Below, piece by piece: positions 8,501 through 15,080 of a stretch of DNA of 15,080 bases; positions within the stretch are counted from its first letter, which is position 1; each line of letters begins with the position of its first letter. A program made the position numbers and the translations under genes. The notes below the pieces were generated by a model. That model saw only the letters and a list, made by a program, of their open reading frames with translations, was not told where the DNA came from and did no database searches. This DNA comes from UBA3478 sp036782715. GTDB taxonomy: Bacteria; Bacteroidota; Bacteroidia; Flavobacteriales; Flavobacteriaceae. The stretch lies in the NCBI GenBank assembly GCA_036782715.1, contig DAIPYN010000034.1, positions 1 to 15,080 on the forward strand. The letters are read 5' to 3'.

Positions 8501-8746
8501 GAAGAATAAATCTTCGAGTCCATCATTATTGATGTCTGCGATACCTACTCCTCCTCCATTGTAATAATAGAGGTACTCGATAATATTCATGTCTGGATCC
8601 GACGACAGGTCGTTACTAAAATCAACTCCTGTACTGCTCGCTGGCAGCTGTTCAAAAAGCCTATCAGCTGTTGAATTCTCAGATTCACTCGACTGGCAAG
8701 CAGCTAGTAATAGGGCAACCCCTAGATATAAATTAATTCTTTGCAT
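5519..8746 (-). CDS. VCBS/FG-GAP repeat lipoprotein with ASPIC/UnbV domain (CRTAC1-like), paralogue C
   Basis: This 1075-aa protein has a lipobox LAAC with Cys17. A first beta-propeller of FG-GAP/VCBS blades spans about 66-505, with calcium-loop motifs such as DINNDGLED (71-79), DYDNDGDLD (180-188), DLNGDGFID (256-264) and DLDNDGNLD (479-487). An ASPIC/UnbV domain follows at about 507-585 (RTRGYASASSTRIHLGL, LEVYYPDG). A second propeller, about 636-905, has DFNGDGIDD, DFDVDGDLD, DFNGDGYDD, DLNGDGHLD and DINGDGKLD. A basic signature LPYLKKKFLKYSDF is at 928-941. It starts 14 nt inside the upstream paralogue, implying translational coupling. Compared with paralogue B, the last C-terminal blade has lost its DxDxDG loop. 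Proteins of this kind are exported scaffolds or binding proteins; old 'RNA-binding protein' names for ASPIC proteins are not supported. Ligand unknown. Confidence 0.88.
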   Translation of the reverse strand: MQRINLYLGVALLLAACQSSESENSTADRLFEQLPASSTGVDFSNDLSSDPDMNIIEYLYYYNGGGVGIADINNDGLEDLFFAGNEVSDRLYLNKGDFKFEDITESAGIIQDSTWSTGVTFADVNLDGYEDIYISAVGDYKTLSGKNRLYLNNGDSSFKEVSAEVGLDFKGFGTQASFFDYDNDGDLDVYLLNHTIHTPRNYGKIDRRQERDDLSGDRLYENKLSDTGVLAFEEVTEEAGIYSSALGYGLALATADLNGDGFIDIYVGNDFHENDYIYLNNGDKTFTEQSESLLHSSTRFTMGVDVADMNNDLRPDLFTLDMMPNRADVFMKSGGEDSDKVAQIKRDFGYHEQLARNHFQLATEGAYKEVALATGTFATDWSWTVLLEDFDNDSNTDIFISNGIYKRPNDLDFINFQSNAAFDDFASSEAELEQQLIEQMPMLKIENELFLNRGDLNFDRLDPSSQFNPSYSNGAAVADLDNDGNLDLVVNTIQEPAHILRNTTIGGHFVQFTLPRNALNAKVIIEHEGDKIYKEVFRTRGYASASSTRIHLGLKSDAAIDRLEVYYPDGQAEVYTSLAADTYHVLASGAPLDQTFEGPLKDASFSITPFDYVHKENAYLDYEREPLMLEKLSIEGPAYTRADFNGDGIDDLFFGGSKMQASELYLGTTSNTYQKAKIEVFEQDYNFEDVDAVAFDFDVDGDLDLYIMSGGNETYDGEATLMDRLYINDGKGDFVRFPANLPQSNGGSISSADFNGDGYDDLFIGNRSLPGGYGLSPTSAIVASAPESNSYFEAVAQAPLGMVTDSQFADLNGDGHLDIVVVGDFMPVTVLINDGAGSFTNQTTAFGLNQTSGFWNTVEVTDINGDGKLDILAGNAGANHKFKPTLEKPVVAYLDDFDGNGSLDPIVFYSFFDEPVPFASKDKLVSSLPYLKKKFLKYSDFVNAQDIVALTERTEIFETKAVVEMRSMVFIQGETGTFEGIALPTEAQLSTIEDFYVEEGKVYYTGNYSGYVTELGASLSNSGGVLSDFDGTQFQSYRSLDLPKGTEGRFIDRISETELIVVQNNGPALIVKENN
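8733..8746 (-). other. 14-nt coding overlap joining paralogues B and C
   Basis: The start codon of the downstream gene lies inside the last codons of the upstream one. The 14-nt overlap reads ATGCAAAGAATTAA, ending in the upstream TAA, so the two genes are in different frames. This predicts coupled translation by terminating ribosomes. The other 14-nt overlap of the operon (12588-12601) has nearly the same sequence. Confidence 0.85.
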
Positions 8747-11700
8747 AATTGAATAAAGCTAGGGTGTCTGAATTTCGACCGACCACAATCTGGTTGTCAA
8801 GGGTTAGAATCGAACGAATCTCACCACCCAATTTAAATCCACGGCCTCCCTGTGGAATACTGAAGTGACCCTTACCATCATTCTCTAGATACACCCCTTG
8901 AAGCGCGTCGTAACGACCGATTTCAGGTTTTGTTTTGTATAGATTACCTCCGGCAAGTGCGTCGATATCTCCATCACCGTCAAAATCTCCTACCGCAAGG
9001 GCGTAAATCGGGGCAAATTGCGCTTTTAATGGAAGTGGCTCATACGCATAAGTGCCATCCGGTTGACTTAGAAAGACAGCACTCGACAAGTTGGTCACTT
9101 CTCGAACCACACTTGCTTCTAGTTGCTCTTTGGTAAACATCTGCTCTACAGAGGCATCTTTGAATGAAGCATAATCGGGAAATTTCTTCTTGAGCGGCTT
9201 CATCTGATCGATAAGATTATGTCTTAGATCATAGGGATAGTACTTACCATCTTCTCGCATAAAACTTAAAACAGGGTCAATCTGCTCGTTCTGGTCAAAG
9301 TCATTTAAATACAAGCGGATTGGAGTCTTTTCACTAGCCTCAAATCGCGAATTCAAACCGTGATTACCTACTAGAAAATCTACGACTCCATCACCATTAA
9401 AATCAGCGGTATCGAGAGTTTGCCACCAGCCTTTATAAGCAGCCAGTTCTAGATTCGCATCAACGAGTTGACCTTCTTGATTCTTAAATACTCGGATGCC
9501 CATGTATTCACCCACCACAACCAAGTCTAAATCACCATCTGATTCGAGATCAATCATCGCTGCAGCAGTAATCAGACCAACCTCATTTAAAGAGGCTGAC
9601 CAAGAGGCGGTCTCATCGGTAAACTGTCCAGAACCGTCGTTAATTAAAATATACCCTGATGCAGGTAAGCCGTAGGCATCTGCTAATGCACGCTCACCAA
9701 CGAACAGATCTAGATCACCATCGTTATCAATATCTCCTGAAACCACTGTACCGGTATTGAAGAAATTAGTCGCCGTGGGTAAAGTCGCTTGGCTTTTTGA
9801 GAAGTTCCCTTTACCATCATTGAGATAAAGGATATCTGCCAAATAAGGAATGAATTTAGAGAATTCTACTCCCCCGTTACCCGCATATAGATCTAAATCG
9901 CCGTCACCATCGGCATCAAAAAGATGAGGAGCAACAAGTTCAGAGGGCTTCTCCCCATCTAAACCAAAATCAGCAACTACCTTTAATTGTCCTTCTTCAA
10001 GCTGATAAAGACTTGAGGTAAGATCCTTGGCTCCGGGTATTAGAATTTCGGTCACCCCGTCTTGATTAAGGTCTCCCGCAACTAGTCTTGGGCCTGGAGT
10101 ACTCAACATATGTGGCCAAAGTCGATTCCTGTTAAAATCGATAAATAAATTTTCTTGATGAACCGGAGCATTAGTAACGCTCATGGGATCAAATAAGTTA
10201 TCGATAGTGGTATCGACACCCGTTTCATTCAACCCTTTTTCTGGCTCTGGTTGAACTAATTCTAAGCGAGTATTCGTCTTAACATCGTTTAATTGGGTAG
10301 TAGTCCCATTAGGCCATTCTACACGAACTTCTGCAGGGATAGAAAGTGCTAAACCTTGATGCAATACTAAATCCATGCTCGATTGAAAGCCACGAATGGG
10401 TTGGTGGTGTAAGTAATAGGTTTGATCCCCCTGACTCACCCATACGCGGGCTCCAATGGCCTGAGTATTTTGGCCCGATCCCTTCAATTTAAATTGGAGG
10501 TAATGGTTGTTAGGATTTCGCTCACTATGGTTTTCATAGACAAAGAGTGGCATATTTACATTGTTCACCACAAGGTCTAAATCGCCATCGTTATCGAGGT
10601 CACCATAGGCAGATCCGTTTGAAAAACTTGGGGTGCAAAGCCCGGTTTGTTCATCGTTGAAGAACTGTAGATTACCTTGATTGATGTAAGCGTGATTTTT
10701 CACAGGTCTTGACGGTATGATATCTACAAGCTTCGCATAATCCACCTCATCTCCTGAAACAATACTGCTTAAGACTTCTTCGCTTGAAACGTATTGAAGA
10801 TAATCTTGATCGGTAAGGTCTCGATAAATTCCGTTAGCGATAAAAAGATCTCGAAGTCCATCATTGTTCATATCAAAAAACAGCGCTCCCCAACTCCAGT
10901 CTGAGGCCTCAACACCAGCTAGACGTCCGATCTCGCTGAATGTTCCGTCAGCATTATTAAGCTGTAAGGTGTTACGAGTAAATTGGTGAAAATAGTCGTT
11001 ATCGACATTGTACTTGTACTTATCCCAGTTCTCGAAAGTAGTTACTGATTTTAGGCGCTCGTACTCTGAGGGGAGCATCTCGGTTACAAAAATATCCGCT
11101 GCACCGTCGTTATCAATATCTGCCATATCTGCACCCATTGAAGCACCACTGATTGAACCGATGGATTCAGTTAGTTTTTCGCTGAATGTACCGTCTTGAT
11201 TGTTGATGTAGAGATAATCGCGCTCGAAAAAGTCGTTAGATACGTAAATATCCTCCCATCCGTCATTGTTCACATCTCCGACGGTTACACCGAGTCCAAA
11301 CCCAATCACCGAGCCGTAGATGCCCGCCTTTTCACTCACGTCAACGAAAACTCCATCTCGATTCTCTAAAAGCTTATCGCCACCTAGTTCATCTCGTTTC
11401 GGACGCTCATTTCTTCTCAAATCAAAACTCCCAATCGCCTGATAAGAGTTATTCAAGAGGTAAACATCTAGATCGCCATCTTTGTCATAGTCAAAGAAAC
11501 TTGCATGAGTAGAATACCCGGGGTCTGCGAGCCCATAGTCCTCAGCTAGCTCCTCAAACTTTCCACCTCCTTTATTGATAAAAAGTTCATTCTGCTTGTT
11601 GTCTCCAGCAACATCTCCAGAATTACATACATAAATATCTAATAGGCCATCGGCATTGACATCAGCCATAGTCACCCCAGTTGACCAAGCTCTAGAACCA

Positions 11701-12014
11701 CCCACACCAGCTGAGTCTGTAATGTCTTCGAAAACAAAACCTCCCTTGTTCAGGTATAGTTTATTCTGATTCTGATTCGATGTTAAATAGATGTCAGACC
11801 ACCCATCGTTATTGACATCTCCAATCGAAACTCCCCCGCCATTATAGAAATTACGGTAAGTATAGACATTAAACTCATTGCTAAAACTAAGGGTGTTCTC
11901 AAAATTAATCTGAGTCTCCTCGGGGGTCTTTAATTCAAACAGATAATCGTTCTCTGCCCCAGCGCAAGAAGCTACCAAAACAGCGAGCGAAAAAAGGTAT
12001 AGTAGGTTTTTCAT
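8733..12014 (-). CDS. VCBS/FG-GAP repeat lipoprotein with ASPIC/UnbV domain (CRTAC1-like), paralogue B
   Basis: This 1093-aa protein has a lipobox VASC with Cys17. The first propeller is about 58-500 (DVNNDGWSD 67-75, DYDKDGDLD 175-183, DVNNDGWED 247-255, DIDNDGAAD 299-307, DMNNDGLRD 381-389, DLDNDGDLD 472-480). The ASPIC/UnbV domain is about 504-586 (AIGARVWV, RGFQSSMDLVLHQGL, VRVEWPNG). The second propeller is about 640-915 (DADGDGDLD 700-708, DIDNDGDLD 761-769, DFNGDGVVD 871-879, DFDQNEQID 905-913). A terminal blade with a complete DFDGDGDID loop at 1010-1018 and GNLYKTKPEIGRYDALQG follows. It is the best-preserved complete paralogue and can serve as reference for the other two. It starts 2 nt after the stop of the small lipoprotein gene. 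The predicted location is the cell envelope, as a Ca2+-stabilised lipoprotein. Its biochemical role is unknown. Confidence 0.9.
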   Translation of the reverse strand: MKNLLYLFSLAVLVASCAGAENDYLFELKTPEETQINFENTLSFSNEFNVYTYRNFYNGGGVSIGDVNNDGWSDIYLTSNQNQNKLYLNKGGFVFEDITDSAGVGGSRAWSTGVTMADVNADGLLDIYVCNSGDVAGDNKQNELFINKGGGKFEELAEDYGLADPGYSTHASFFDYDKDGDLDVYLLNNSYQAIGSFDLRRNERPKRDELGGDKLLENRDGVFVDVSEKAGIYGSVIGFGLGVTVGDVNNDGWEDIYVSNDFFERDYLYINNQDGTFSEKLTESIGSISGASMGADMADIDNDGAADIFVTEMLPSEYERLKSVTTFENWDKYKYNVDNDYFHQFTRNTLQLNNADGTFSEIGRLAGVEASDWSWGALFFDMNNDGLRDLFIANGIYRDLTDQDYLQYVSSEEVLSSIVSGDEVDYAKLVDIIPSRPVKNHAYINQGNLQFFNDEQTGLCTPSFSNGSAYGDLDNDGDLDLVVNNVNMPLFVYENHSERNPNNHYLQFKLKGSGQNTQAIGARVWVSQGDQTYYLHHQPIRGFQSSMDLVLHQGLALSIPAEVRVEWPNGTTTQLNDVKTNTRLELVQPEPEKGLNETGVDTTIDNLFDPMSVTNAPVHQENLFIDFNRNRLWPHMLSTPGPRLVAGDLNQDGVTEILIPGAKDLTSSLYQLEEGQLKVVADFGLDGEKPSELVAPHLFDADGDGDLDLYAGNGGVEFSKFIPYLADILYLNDGKGNFSKSQATLPTATNFFNTGTVVSGDIDNDGDLDLFVGERALADAYGLPASGYILINDGSGQFTDETASWSASLNEVGLITAAAMIDLESDGDLDLVVVGEYMGIRVFKNQEGQLVDANLELAAYKGWWQTLDTADFNGDGVVDFLVGNHGLNSRFEASEKTPIRLYLNDFDQNEQIDPVLSFMREDGKYYPYDLRHNLIDQMKPLKKKFPDYASFKDASVEQMFTKEQLEASVVREVTNLSSAVFLSQPDGTYAYEPLPLKAQFAPIYALAVGDFDGDGDIDALAGGNLYKTKPEIGRYDALQGVYLENDGKGHFSIPQGGRGFKLGGEIRSILTLDNQIVVGRNSDTLALFNYAKN

Positions 12015-12016
12015 GT

Positions 12017-12601
12017 CTATCGAACTAGGTCGGGGTATTTTTTTCTAAGGTCAGTAATTACCGCTTTGACCTCTTTGTCGTCGAGGACGTAGGCTAGAAT
12101 CTGGCGGTTGCCATCCACCTTTACATAGGTCTCTCGAGGTAATCCCTCTCGGTCTACTCTAACAAATTCATTACCAGGATACCATAGTTCAAGAGTATCA
12201 AGGGCTTTAGGCAGAAGCTGATCGGCAAATAGTTGTTTATTCCACGGGGCCCAGCCTAAATGATAGAAACGCATATCAAGGCCGGTCATTATGTTTTCAT
12301 CATTAAAAATACCGTAGAACAAGTGGTTGATGCGCTCCCCTTCATTAACCCCTTCTAACTCATAAGCAACAAAATCATTGTTAGGCCCATGGGAAATCAC
12401 TCCCTCTAAATTTAGCTCCCAACACTTGGTGAAAAAGGTCTTTTTGGTATCTCCTAGTAATAGGCCAAACTTGAGGCTATCTGAATACACCCCATTAGCC
12501 ATTTCGGTTTTAACTAATCGATCGTAATTACTTTCACGGGTACATGCTCCCAAAAAAAGTAATAACGACCCCATCACAACAACAAAACTAATTCTGGACA
12601 T
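12017..12601 (-). CDS. Small lipoprotein of unknown function, co-operonic with the VCBS/ASPIC genes
   Basis: This 194-aa protein has an N-terminal signal ending FLGAC (Cys20), a lipobox. I do not recognise a family. The mature part is soluble-looking, with no further membrane segment. It has an aromatic central stretch (INHLFYGIFNDENIMTGLDMRFYHLGWAPWN, about 90-120), a single further Cys in KCWELN, and a basic, helical-looking end (KAVITDLRKKYPDLVR). It lies between paralogues A and B. Its ATG overlaps the end of A by 14 nt and its stop is 2 nt before B, so it is translated with them. A small acylated partner or assembly factor for the large propeller proteins is a guess from position only. 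Length, signal and tight coupling make it a real gene. Confidence 0.85.
   Translation of the reverse strand: MSRISFVVVMGSLLLFLGACTRESNYDRLVKTEMANGVYSDSLKFGLLLGDTKKTFFTKCWELNLEGVISHGPNNDFVAYELEGVNEGERINHLFYGIFNDENIMTGLDMRFYHLGWAPWNKQLFADQLLPKALDTLELWYPGNEFVRVDREGLPRETYVKVDGNRQILAYVLDDKEVKAVITDLRKKYPDLVR
12588..12601 (-). other. 14-nt coding overlap joining paralogue A and the small lipoprotein gene
   Basis: The overlap reads ATGTCCAGAATTAG, with the upstream stop TAG as its last three bases. Upstream it encodes ...YVQN and the stop; in the other frame it begins MSRI. It differs from the B/C junction in only four of 14 positions and uses the same frame relation. Confidence 0.85.
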
Positions 12602-15080
12602 AAATACTTTGAATTGATTGATTATTCATTGCAGCTAACAAAATTAAAGAATCTAGCGCGCTATCCGGCTTAATTACACGAAGTTGACGAATTTGCCCTG
12701 AAATGTTAAGTGGGCGAATTTGCTGGGTCAACTCGTTCTCATAGTTCAGATCTAATCGCCAACCTGAAGAGGCATCATAGGCGCCGTATTGCGGCTTGAA
12801 GCCATACTGATTACCCCCTAAGTAAAGCGTAGCTGAAGTAGTACTTTTTACAGCCTTCTCAATGGCGTAAACACTAGAATATTGAGCCTCATCTTTCAAA
12901 GGAATCGACTCATAACCCTCCTTAGAACTCAAGAAGATCATACTATCGGTAGTATCTAATTCTAGAACTAGAGAGCTACTTAATAATTCTTCGGAGAACA
13001 AATCACTCATACTCGCCTTCGCATAGTCGGCATAGTACAATAGCTTTTTCTTTAGACCGGGAAGTTGTTTGATCAGTTCATCTTTATCATGTACCGGATA
13101 ATAATCCCCATCTACCTCGTACGCATAGATCTGTTCAATACGTCCGTTTCGATCAAAATCATTCACGTACACTCTCATTTTGGGCCTGTAAAACCCATTG
13201 CGACCGGCGTTACCAGCCACTATATCGGTTACGCCATCATCATTTAGATCAAGGGTAGTTATTGATCGCCACATCCCTGAGGCAAAAGGATAATCCTCAG
13301 ACTTTATCCATCCCGAAGCTGTATTATAGAATACCGTAATCGGCATCCACTCACCTCCTACGATAAGATCAGGGCGCTCATCCGCATTCATATCGGCAAA
13401 AACAGCGGTGGTGACCATGCCTAGCTGATTGAAAGAATCAGTTGCTCTAGGTGTAAATTGACCGTTTCCGTCATTGATCAAAAGCGAAGAATTTACAGGC
13501 AACCCATAGGTTCTCGTATCAAAACGATTGGCCAACCACAAATCTAAATCACCATCAAGGTCAACATCGGCTGCAGCAACTGCACCCGTACTGAATATCG
13601 GTAGGGCAGCCTGTTTCGAGTACTCAAATACTCCAGAACCGGTATTGAGGTACAACCTATCTTTTAGATCTGTACTAATTTGAGAAAAGGCACGACCCCC
13701 AGAAGCTACAAATAGATCAAGGTCTCCATCACCGTCGGCATCAAAGAATAGTGCCTGAATATCTTCTGAGTTTTTATGAGTTTCGAAAGGTTTAGTGGTT
13801 TTAGAGTATCCTGAAGACGAACTAAGGTATAATTCAGCCGATTGCCCTTTAGCGCCTCCCAAGAAGATATCATCAAGACCATCCCCATTTAAATCAGCGA
13901 TCGCCATCGCGGGGCCTTCATTAGAGAAGTATTGAGGAAGCATACGCTCTGCATCAAAGTCGATGTAGCGATTTTCTTGGTGCTGGTAATTAATCCCTTT
14001 TTGAAATAAGTCTGCGGTTAGAAGGATATCTAGGTCAGCCTCATCGGATGAAATAGGCTTCACTTCTGATGAACTGTAGTCGATGGTCAGAATCTGATCA
14101 ATAGTCTGAATGGTATGCACAGAACGCATGCGATTGGGCCAGATAACCTCAAGGGAGTCGATATCAGTGCGATTACCTAAACCGAAGTGCAATCGATTCG
14201 GAACCGAACTTTCGAACCCTCTTGACGGATACTGTTCAGCCATCATAGCACTCCCATCAGAAAGATAGACTTGTACCTTGGCTCCAATGGCAAAACGGTT
14301 CTTATCAGTTCCTTTGAGCTCGACCGCAAGAAAATGATGTCCTAATCGCTCAGAACGATTTTCATACACAAAGGCATCCGCATCAATATTATTTACAATG
14401 AGATCAAGATCTCCATCATTATCTAAATCCCCATAGGCTGAACCATTACTAAAGCTCGCCTCATCAAGACCCCATAATTCGCGTACATTTTCAAAGGTAA
14501 AGTCGCCCTTATTGCGATAAACTGCATTTGGAACTGCAGAAGAGGGCATGAGGTCAATTAGCGCCGTAACCGCCTCTTCGCCCTGACGCATCTGCTGTCG
14601 TAGCGACTCCTCATTAGCATTATAGGTTAGATAATCGCGATCTAGGAGATCCTTAAAAATTCCATTACTGACATAGATATCACGATATCCATCATTATCC
14701 ATATCAAACATCAAAGAAGCCCAGCTCCACTCGGTAGCAGCGACCCCCAACTGTCTACCCACTTCATAGAATCGGTTATCTAAATTACGCTGTAGGACAT
14801 TGCGAGAATATTGCTTGTGATAGCCCATCTCACCTGCTAGTTGAAACTTATCCCAAGACTCAAAGACTTGCTTCGACTTCTGGCGAGCTAGAGTTTCAGG
14901 CAACATTTCTGTTACCATAATATCGGGTCGCAAATCATTGTCTAGATCAGCAGCATCAGCCCCCATAGAACCCATCGATAAAGCGTCGAAATAGCTATCA
15001 GAAGACTCTTGAAAACCCCTACCATCTTGATTGATATAGAGGTAATCTTTTTCGAAATAGTCATTAGAAATAAATAGATC
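12588..15080 (-). CDS. VCBS/FG-GAP repeat protein with ASPIC/UnbV domain (CRTAC1-like), paralogue A, 5' truncated by window edge
   Basis: The frame is open from the window edge to the TAG at 12588-12590 and gives 830 C-terminal residues. The first in-window Met (14975) is internal: the 35 codons before it (DLFISNDYFEKDYLYINQDG...) align with residues about 255 onward of paralogue B, so roughly 250 residues including any signal peptide are missing. Visible parts are the last blades of propeller one (DMDNDGYRD, DLDNDGDLD), an ASPIC/UnbV domain at about 248-334 of the visible chain (AIGAKVQVYLSDG, SRGFESSVPNRLHFGLGN, LEVIWPN), and a second propeller from about 395 (DLNGDGLDD, DADGDGDLD, DVDLDGDLD). 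The signature DFDRNGRIEQIYAYEVDGDY..LPGLKKKLLYYADYAKA comes next. The end has GNQYGFKPQYGAYDASSG but no DxDxDG loop in the last blade. It heads the visible operon. Confidence 0.9.
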   Translation of the reverse strand, partial: DLFISNDYFEKDYLYINQDGRGFQESSDSYFDALSMGSMGADAADLDNDLRPDIMVTEMLPETLARQKSKQVFESWDKFQLAGEMGYHKQYSRNVLQRNLDNRFYEVGRQLGVAATEWSWASLMFDMDNDGYRDIYVSNGIFKDLLDRDYLTYNANEESLRQQMRQGEEAVTALIDLMPSSAVPNAVYRNKGDFTFENVRELWGLDEASFSNGSAYGDLDNDGDLDLIVNNIDADAFVYENRSERLGHHFLAVELKGTDKNRFAIGAKVQVYLSDGSAMMAEQYPSRGFESSVPNRLHFGLGNRTDIDSLEVIWPNRMRSVHTIQTIDQILTIDYSSSEVKPISSDEADLDILLTADLFQKGINYQHQENRYIDFDAERMLPQYFSNEGPAMAIADLNGDGLDDIFLGGAKGQSAELYLSSSSGYSKTTKPFETHKNSEDIQALFFDADGDGDLDLFVASGGRAFSQISTDLKDRLYLNTGSGVFEYSKQAALPIFSTGAVAAADVDLDGDLDLWLANRFDTRTYGLPVNSSLLINDGNGQFTPRATDSFNQLGMVTTAVFADMNADERPDLIVGGEWMPITVFYNTASGWIKSEDYPFASGMWRSITTLDLNDDGVTDIVAGNAGRNGFYRPKMRVYVNDFDRNGRIEQIYAYEVDGDYYPVHDKDELIKQLPGLKKKLLYYADYAKASMSDLFSEELLSSSLVLELDTTDSMIFLSSKEGYESIPLKDEAQYSSVYAIEKAVKSTTSATLYLGGNQYGFKPQYGAYDASSGWRLDLNYENELTQQIRPLNISGQIRQLRVIKPDSALDSLILLAAMNNQSIQSIYVQN

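Noticed and set aside
5519..8746. Integrin-like adhesin or RNA-binding protein as function of the VCBS/ASPIC proteins
   Set aside because: FG-GAP/VCBS repeats give fold resemblance only, and the RNA-binding label of ASPIC proteins is an old annotation habit. Nothing in the sequence shows either activity.
12588..14975. Paralogue A as a complete 795-aa gene starting at Met 14975
   Set aside because: The frame stays open to the window edge, and the 35 extra codons align with the interior of paralogue B, so the true start is outside the window.
5519..15080. Many near-identical short DNA repeats such as CCATCACCATT and CATCGTTATC spread over 9 kb
   Set aside because: They are the coding for DxDxDGxxD calcium loops of the propeller blades, in frame and irregularly spaced, not a CRISPR array or non-coding repeat.

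Overview
The window looks like a chromosomal segment of a Bacteroidota bacterium, most likely a Flavobacteriia-type marine or aquatic species. Four things point there: moderate-GC DNA with AT-rich intergenic DNA, a TAnnTTTG -7 promoter element, very long lipoproteins of the VCBS/FG-GAP plus ASPIC/UnbV (CRTAC1-like) type, and a FecA-type TonB-dependent receptor. Genus and species cannot be read from the sequence.

Left part (1-2956): the 3' end of a hicA toxin gene overlaps a complete hicB antitoxin gene by ATGA on the + strand. Next, on the - strand, is a 743-residue TonB-dependent outer-membrane receptor of the ferric-citrate/siderophore (FecA-like) type, with a terminator-like hairpin just past its stop. 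Its upstream region has a good Bacteroidota promoter (TTG, 20 nt, TAAATTTG) flanked by two copies of a 23-bp near-palindrome. The copies lie directly upstream of the -33 element and between the promoter and the ATG, which suggests repression by a dimeric (probably metal-sensing) regulator.

Middle (2957-4123): a + strand PLP enzyme of the Cys/Met family, best read as O-succinylhomoserine sulfhydrylase (metZ), is divergent from the receptor. Its stop codon overlaps that of the next, convergent gene by 4 nt.

Right part (4120-15080): a compact - strand operon, read from the right window edge leftwards. Its order is giant VCBS/ASPIC protein A (5' end outside the window), a 194-residue lipoprotein of unknown family, giant VCBS/ASPIC lipoprotein B (1093 aa), giant VCBS/ASPIC lipoprotein C (1075 aa), and a vanadium-haloperoxidase/PAP2-family lipoprotein with all vanadate/phosphate-pocket residues present. 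The junctions are -14, +2, -14 and +22 nt. The two 14-nt overlaps have nearly the same sequence (ATGnnnAGAATTAR). Every protein of the operon whose N-terminus is visible carries a lipobox. The simplest reading is a co-expressed set of envelope-anchored proteins: three paralogous calcium-binding beta-propeller scaffolds, a small accessory lipoprotein, and a phosphatase- or haloperoxidase-like enzyme. Substrate and function are unknown and remain inference. No RNA genes, IS elements, CRISPR arrays or gene-free stretches over 300 bp were seen.
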